A stretch of DNA of 9,881 nucleotides from contig DOTL01000044.1 in the NCBI GenBank assembly GCA_003521145.1, forward strand, positions 5,390 through 15,270. The letters run 5' to 3'. The position numbers and the translations under genes are program-made. This document shows positions 7,473 through 9,881 of the stretch, piece after piece. Under the pieces are notes generated by a model. That model ran no database searches. It was not told where the DNA came from and saw nothing but the letters and a program-made list of their open reading frames with translations. Origin of the DNA: Streptococcus sp. Lineage in GTDB: Bacteria; Bacillota; Bacilli; Lactobacillales; Streptococcaceae. Every line of letters begins with the position of its first letter. The stretch's first letter is position 1.

Positions 7473-8000
7473 CTATTGTACTGTAATCAAGGGAAAAACA
7501 GGAGTAAATACCCTATCACGAGGGATGATAATAGCAAAATGAACCAGACAAATGATTTCAATGATTAAGCAAAAGCCTTTTAGTCTCTTACGTCTGGTTT
7601 CTGGGGTGAGGTAGGCAATAGGACTACCTGACTTTCTCTTGTTTCCAATAATCGTCCAAAATCACTGAGTGCTCTTTTGAAAAGCAAATAAGGATACTCT
7701 TGCAACTTGTTGGGATACACGTGCGACATTTGTCAATTCTAATCCTAGCTCAGGTGTGTCGTGTTCCAAACGATACTTGTCATCCTCGGATTCAACAAAG
7801 ATAAAACTCGTTGACCCTTTTTCGCTATAAGTGAGATAGAGACTATCGTAGAATACTGGAAGTTGTACCAAGGCATCCCAGATGTCACTGTCACTTGGGT
7901 TTGTAATCGTCGCTTAGTCTACCTGATCCGCTGTCGATATACGTATGACAAAGCCTTCTGCTACTTTCTTTTTAGGTGCAAGCCACTTAAAAAAACTCAT
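7473..8000 (-). pseudogene. Hypothetical protein, broken by two in-frame stop codons
   Basis: A strong ribosome binding site (AAAGGAGG, about 8006-8013) precedes ATG 8000. The frame starts MSFFKWLAPKKKVAEGFVIR, meets TAA at 7916-7914 (codon 29), continues in the same frame with ATITNPSDSDIWDALVQLP and ARVSLFAFQKSTQ, meets TGA at 7664-7662 (codon 113), then continues with FWTIIGNKRKSGSPIAYL to TAG at 7475-7473. The whole frame is 176 codons. No frameshift is needed to join the three parts, which supports one ancestral gene. The middle part is soluble and acidic. The last part has basic residues and then a hydrophobic stretch (about residues 140-157, FCLIIEIICLVHFAIII), perhaps a membrane anchor. 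I do not recognise the family. The last segment could instead be non-coding and the original gene end at 7662. It begins 12 bp after the glycosylase gene in the same operon. Confidence 0.72.
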
Positions 8001-8012
8001 CGTTTTCCTCCT

Positions 8013-8375
8013 TTAGATGATGATTCCTTTTTGCTTGAGATTGTCCAGACATTCCTGTAAATAGGTGGCATCATGCTCTGGATAAATAATGGCTGGTGGT
8101 TTCTCCACTTCAAGCTTGTCGTAGGCTGGGCATTGCTTGCCTCGATACTCCTTGTCTAGCCACTCAGGGCTAACACGATAGCCACGTTTCGTCATTTCTT
8201 GCATAATAAGCTCATGGTATTTAAACAGGCGATATGGAGAATAATCAAAAACATAGTTAACCGTTGCATGTTTTCGTTGCCATCCCTTGCCACGAAGGGC
8301 ACAACATTCTCGGTGCTGCCCTAATAATTGCTGACGAGGTAGTTTTGCAATCAACTCTTGATGCCACAGTCTCAT
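8013..8375 (-). CDS. Pyrimidine dimer DNA glycosylase, T4 endonuclease V-like
   Basis: The family (Pyr_excise) removes UV-induced cyclobutane pyrimidine dimers through glycosylase and AP-lyase steps. The 120-residue protein begins MRLWHQELIAKLPRQQLLGQHREC. Glu23 falls at exactly the position of the catalytic Glu23 of T4 endonuclease V (there AEYREL, here GQHREC). KYHELIMQEMTKRGYRV (about 72-88) resembles the T4 helix that ends ELIAECLKRGF. Residue 2 is Arg, whereas the T4 enzyme uses the alpha-amine of Thr2 as nucleophile. An alpha-amine would still exist after Met removal, but Arg2 disfavours that removal, so true activity is uncertain. The C-terminal part YRGKQCPAYDKLEVEKPP is absent from the T4 protein and is of unknown role. 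The ATG at 8375 overlaps the ybgA stop by ATGA, so the two are probably translated together. The frame is intact. Confidence 0.78.
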   Translation of the reverse strand: MRLWHQELIAKLPRQQLLGQHRECCALRGKGWQRKHATVNYVFDYSPYRLFKYHELIMQEMTKRGYRVSPEWLDKEYRGKQCPAYDKLEVEKPPAIIYPEHDATYLQECLDNLKQKGIII

Positions 8376-8764
8376 TTTGAACCCCCATTAATTAAGGTTG
8401 ACTCCTCCAGATAGCGATTAGGATACGTGATGAGGAGCTCTTTGACGGATTCCACCAAACGGGTCTGAGGAATTTGGCCTGTCGCATAGCTATCTAATTC
8501 GGCCATGAACATTTTCTTCTCGTTAGCAGTCGCCTTTTTCTTAAAATACCCCCAAATATGTTGGAAGGTATTGACGATCTGACCAGGATTTTCAGGAAGG
8601 GCTAGGGCTTGATCAATGTAGGCTTGAACCTGATCCAAACGAACCTTATCATTCTTGAGATAGTTACGGATTTCTAAGTAAATCTTGTTTGAATGGCTGA
8701 GTACCAGGTACTTATTGGCTGCCCAAAGTCGCTCGCACTGGCGACGTGGATTAGTTGTTGTCAT
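8372..8764 (-). CDS. YbgA-type DUF1722 protein
   Basis: The 130-residue protein is soluble and mostly helical. ERLWAANKYLVLSHSNKIY (about 11-29), then a stretch with QHIWGYFKKKATANEKKMF (about 68-86), matches the DUF1722/YbgA domain as I remember it. In Escherichia coli ybgA lies next to the photolyase gene phr, and the domain is also fused to DUF523 proteins, so a link to DNA repair is often suggested but the biochemical role is not known. Here it precedes a pyrimidine dimer glycosylase gene and overlaps it by 4 bp, which gives the same UV-repair context with a different enzyme. The start is ATG 8764, with AGAAGGAAGG upstream (about 8770-8780). It is the first gene of a four-gene minus-strand operon with a promoter at 8794-8822. 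The frame is intact and the length normal. Confidence 0.75.
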   Translation of the reverse strand: MTTTNPRRQCERLWAANKYLVLSHSNKIYLEIRNYLKNDKVRLDQVQAYIDQALALPENPGQIVNTFQHIWGYFKKKATANEKKMFMAELDSYATGQIPQTRLVESVKELLITYPNRYLEESTLINGGSK

Positions 8765-8793
8765 TAGGGACCTTCCTTCTTGCTTTTTTTATC

Positions 8794-8822
8794 AGTATAG
8801 CATAGTTTAAATAGAGATAACA
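8794..8822 (-). promoter_or_regulatory. Promoter of the ybgA operon
   Basis: On the minus strand the extended -10 TGC-TATACT (8802-8794) is followed by a purine start region about 25 bp before ATG 8764. The -35 candidate TGTTAT (8822-8817) is weak but 17 bp away, and a TGN extended -10 tolerates that. Confidence 0.62.
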
Positions 8823-8882
8823 GATTATGCCTTTGAGAATCCGACGATTAATTTTCAAATATTTTCAGAAAATAGGTTTTGC

Positions 8883-8911
8883 TTGCCCTCTCTGTAAGCT
8901 TTTGCCATATT
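8883..8911 (+). promoter_or_regulatory. Possible promoter of the lipoprotein gene
   Basis: TTGCCC (8883-8888) and CATATT (8906-8911) are 17 bp apart, each matching consensus at four of six positions. It is the best candidate in the short space between the divergent ybgA promoter and ATG 8940, but it is weak. Confidence 0.35.
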
Positions 8912-8939
8912 TAAGGCATCAAAGAAAGGAGACAAGCCT

Positions 8940-9359
8940 ATGACATTGTCCAAAAAACTCACACTTTCTCTTGCCTCTGTGGCAGTTCTTGGTCTATTAT
9001 CAGCCTGCTCAAACCAGAAAGCTCAAACACCTGAAAGCTCTGCTAGAACCCAACAAAGTTCAAGTAAGTTTTTATCTTCACAAAGTTCTGAAGCCTCTAA
9101 ACAGACTGAATGGCTAGACGGTACCTATAAAGGAACTGATTAAAATGATCGCATTACTCTTACCATCTCTGGAAATACTGGAACTTGGGAAGAGGATGAG
9201 GCAGATGGAGAGAAGGAAAGCAAGTCTGTAACTGTTAACTCTGACAATCAAAGTCTGACAATTGGTGACAACACCAAATACTATAAACTCGATGGTAATC
9301 AGTTGACTATCGAAGATGGTGACCATAATCCAAATGATACGATTGTCTTGACGAAATAA
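8940..9359 (+). pseudogene. Secreted lipoprotein gene with an in-frame stop codon
   Basis: AAAGGAG (8925-8931) lies eight bases before ATG 8940. The product starts with a lipoprotein signal peptide: basic SKKLTLS, a hydrophobic core, then the lipobox L20-S21-A22-C23. A Ser/Gln-rich linker follows (about 24-58), then EWLDGTYKGTD. TAA at 9141-9143 is codon 68. The same frame continues without a shift as NDRITLTISG, TGTWEEDEADGE, YYKLDGNQLTIEDGD and NDTIVLTK to TAA 9357-9359, 140 codons in all. The part after the stop has the alternating hydrophobic pattern of a small beta domain, similar to one I recall from streptococcal SP_0198-type lipoproteins; its ligand is not known. As it stands only a lipid-anchored linker of about 45 residues would be made. 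A single base change (for example from AAA, CAA or GAA) explains the stop. The gene stands alone, with a terminator right after it. Confidence 0.82.
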
Positions 9360-9362
9360 GAT

Positions 9363-9410
9363 AAAAAACCTTAGCCAAACCACTCTATGGAATTTAGCTA
9401 AAGTTTTTTT
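9363..9410 (+). terminator. Intrinsic terminator after the lipoprotein gene
   Basis: The arms 9367-9375 and 9397-9405 (AAC, one mismatch, TTAGC / GCTAA, A, GTT) are followed by seven T residues (9404-9410). The minus strand also has a T-run from the A residues at 9363-9368, so it may act in both directions, although nothing converges on it here. Confidence 0.78.
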
Positions 9411-9411
9411 A

Positions 9412-9420
9412 TGTTATACT
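9412..9420 (+). promoter_or_regulatory. Extended -10 promoter of the small membrane protein gene
   Basis: TG-T-TATACT is an extended -10 element directly after the T-run of the preceding terminator and 39 bp before ATG 9460. No good -35 hexamer is seen because the expected place lies inside the terminator stem. Confidence 0.55.
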
Positions 9421-9459
9421 ATAGATAGAAAGAAAACGGATACAAAGAGGAGGTTGACG

Positions 9460-9657
9460 ATGACTCAAAGAAAATTATGGGTGATGCTATTTGTTATGTC
9501 GATTATTGTAACTCTTATTGGTTTGGGATTTTCTGTCTATAACTACTATGTCTTCGATAAACCTTTTATGACTACCACTACCAAAGGTTTATTAGCTGCA
9601 TTTTTTCTGTGTGCGACAATGGTCGCCATCAGCCTATCCAAATCAAATAAGAAGTAA
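9460..9657 (+). CDS. Small two-helix membrane protein of unknown function
   Basis: The product has 65 residues. After the basic start MTQRKLW come a hydrophobic segment (about 6-26, VMLFVMSIIVTLIGLGFSVY), a short loop with aromatic and charged residues (NYYVFDKPFMTTTTKG) and a second hydrophobic segment (about 43-58, LLAAFFLCATMVAISL), ending with the basic SKSNKK. This predicts a hairpin of two membrane helices. I do not recognise a family. The start chosen is ATG 9460: the strong AGAGGAGG (9446-9453) is six bases upstream, while the in-frame TTG at 9454 lies too close to that site. The gene has its own extended -10 promoter and a terminator just after the stop, so it is probably monocistronic. 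The frame is complete with no sign of decay. Confidence 0.72.
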   Translation: MTQRKLWVMLFVMSIIVTLIGLGFSVYNYYVFDKPFMTTTTKGLLAAFFLCATMVAISLSKSNKK

Positions 9658-9664
9658 AGATAAG

Positions 9665-9699
9665 AAAGAGGTATAAGTTTGTAGATTTATACCTCTTTT
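9665..9699. terminator. Strong bidirectional terminator
   Basis: A perfect 12-bp inverted repeat, AAAGAGGTATAA (9665-9676) / TTATACCTCTTT (9687-9698), with a 10-nt loop, begins eight bases after the stop of the small membrane protein gene. T residues at the end of the right arm serve the plus strand, and the A residues at the left serve the minus strand. Confidence 0.85.
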
Positions 9700-9765
9700 G
9701 ATACAACATTATTTAATCTTGTGTTTGTTCATCGGTAGTGTAAAATAAGTTGTGTAAACACAAAA

Positions 9766-9822
9766 AGGAATAAATCCGTTATAGTAGAGTTGCAAAACAT
9801 TACTAGAAAGAGATTTATTCCT
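9766..9822 (+). repeat. Inverted repeat directly before the transposase start codon
   Basis: AGGAATAAATC (9766-9776) and GATTTATTCCT (9812-9822) pair perfectly over 11 bp, and the right arm ends at the base before ATG 9823. In a transcript entering from outside, the fold would close the region between ribosome binding site and start codon. A -10-like TATAGT (9780-9785) lies in the loop; a transcript from it would lack the left arm. Confidence 0.7.
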
Positions 9823-9881
9823 ATGACTCAGTTTACCACAGAACTACTTAACTTCCTTGCCCAAAAGCAAGATATTGATGA
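9823..9881 (+). CDS. IS256-family transposase, N-terminal 19 codons
   Basis: The gene runs off the right edge. The visible start is MTQFTTELLNFLAQKQDID, which I recognise as the N-terminus of the IS1191-type mutator (DDE) transposase of S. thermophilus. The full protein should be about 390 residues with the catalytic DDE triad in the missing part. The ribosome binding site is weak (AGAAAGAG, 9804-9811), and the bases between it and ATG 9823 lie in the right arm of an inverted repeat, which suggests low translation. Whether the gene is complete cannot be seen. Confidence 0.75.
   Translation, partial: MTQFTTELLNFLAQKQDID

Larger units (their letters stand above)
9734..9881 (+). mobile_element. 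IS256-family insertion sequence (IS1191-like), left end only
   Basis: The element start is put near 9734, at GGTAGTGTAAAATAAG, which resembles the terminal inverted repeat of IS256-group elements such as IS1191 as I recall it. A 14-bp palindrome TTGTGTAAACACAA (9750-9763) lies in this end. The transposase starts at 9823. The right end is outside the window, so neither the second inverted repeat nor the target duplication can be checked, and the boundary may be a few bases off. Confidence 0.68.

Noticed and set aside
7624..7667. GTG at 7667 overlapping the TGA at 7662-7664 as start of a new gene (ILDDYWKQEKVR)
   Set aside because: This frame stops after 13 codons, whereas the frame of the upstream gene continues with protein-like sequence after the stop, so one broken gene is the simpler reading.
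9114..9383. Minus-strand open frame of 89 codons
   Set aside because: It is antisense to the second half of the lipoprotein gene, whose frame is protein-like and in line with the first half; the terminator at 9363-9410 also lies across its start.
9454..9459. TTG at 9454 as start of the small membrane protein
   Set aside because: It directly follows the GGAGG site and leaves no spacing; ATG 9460 has the right distance.

Overview
The window looks like chromosomal DNA of Streptococcus thermophilus. It is low-GC with Gram-positive ribosome binding sites. The 36-bp CRISPR repeat, the roughly 1120-residue Cas9, the long 350-residue Csn2 and the start of an IS256-family transposase resembling IS1191 all match what I remember of the CRISPR1 locus of that species. 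No database search was possible, so the species call rests on recall.

Positions 1-6630 hold a type II-A CRISPR-Cas system, all read on the minus strand. In transcription order it has a cas9 promoter, cas9, the tracrRNA with its own promoter and terminator, cas1, cas2, csn2, a leader with a consensus promoter, and a CRISPR array that runs off the left edge (ten spacers and eleven identical repeats, the last one cut by the edge). The interference parts (Cas9, tracrRNA, array promoter) look intact. cas1, needed for spacer acquisition, carries a -1 frameshift near codon 52, so this locus may be able to interfere but not adapt. The PAM-interacting end of Cas9 appears to be a mosaic relative to the LMD-9 protein as I recall it.

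Positions 6760-8825 hold a second minus-strand operon ending at a strong terminator. In transcription order it contains a YbgA-type DUF1722 protein, a T4 endonuclease V-like pyrimidine dimer glycosylase (the two overlap by ATGA), a pseudogene broken by two in-frame stops, and a YpmS-family membrane-anchored protein. The first two genes suggest UV photoproduct repair.

Positions 8880-9700 are on the plus strand: a lipoprotein gene cut by an in-frame TAA, a bidirectional terminator, a 65-residue two-helix membrane protein with an extended -10 promoter, and another terminator. From about 9734 to the right edge is the left end of an IS256-family insertion sequence with the first 19 codons of its transposase. 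An 11-bp inverted repeat ends directly before the transposase start codon.

Three genes are broken by small lesions and an IS lies at the edge, which fits the gene decay known in dairy-adapted S. thermophilus. I see no wholly new system. The most interesting points are the cas1 lesion, the Cas9 C-terminal mosaic, the array promoter overlapping the csn2 stop codon, and the hairpin guarding the transposase start.
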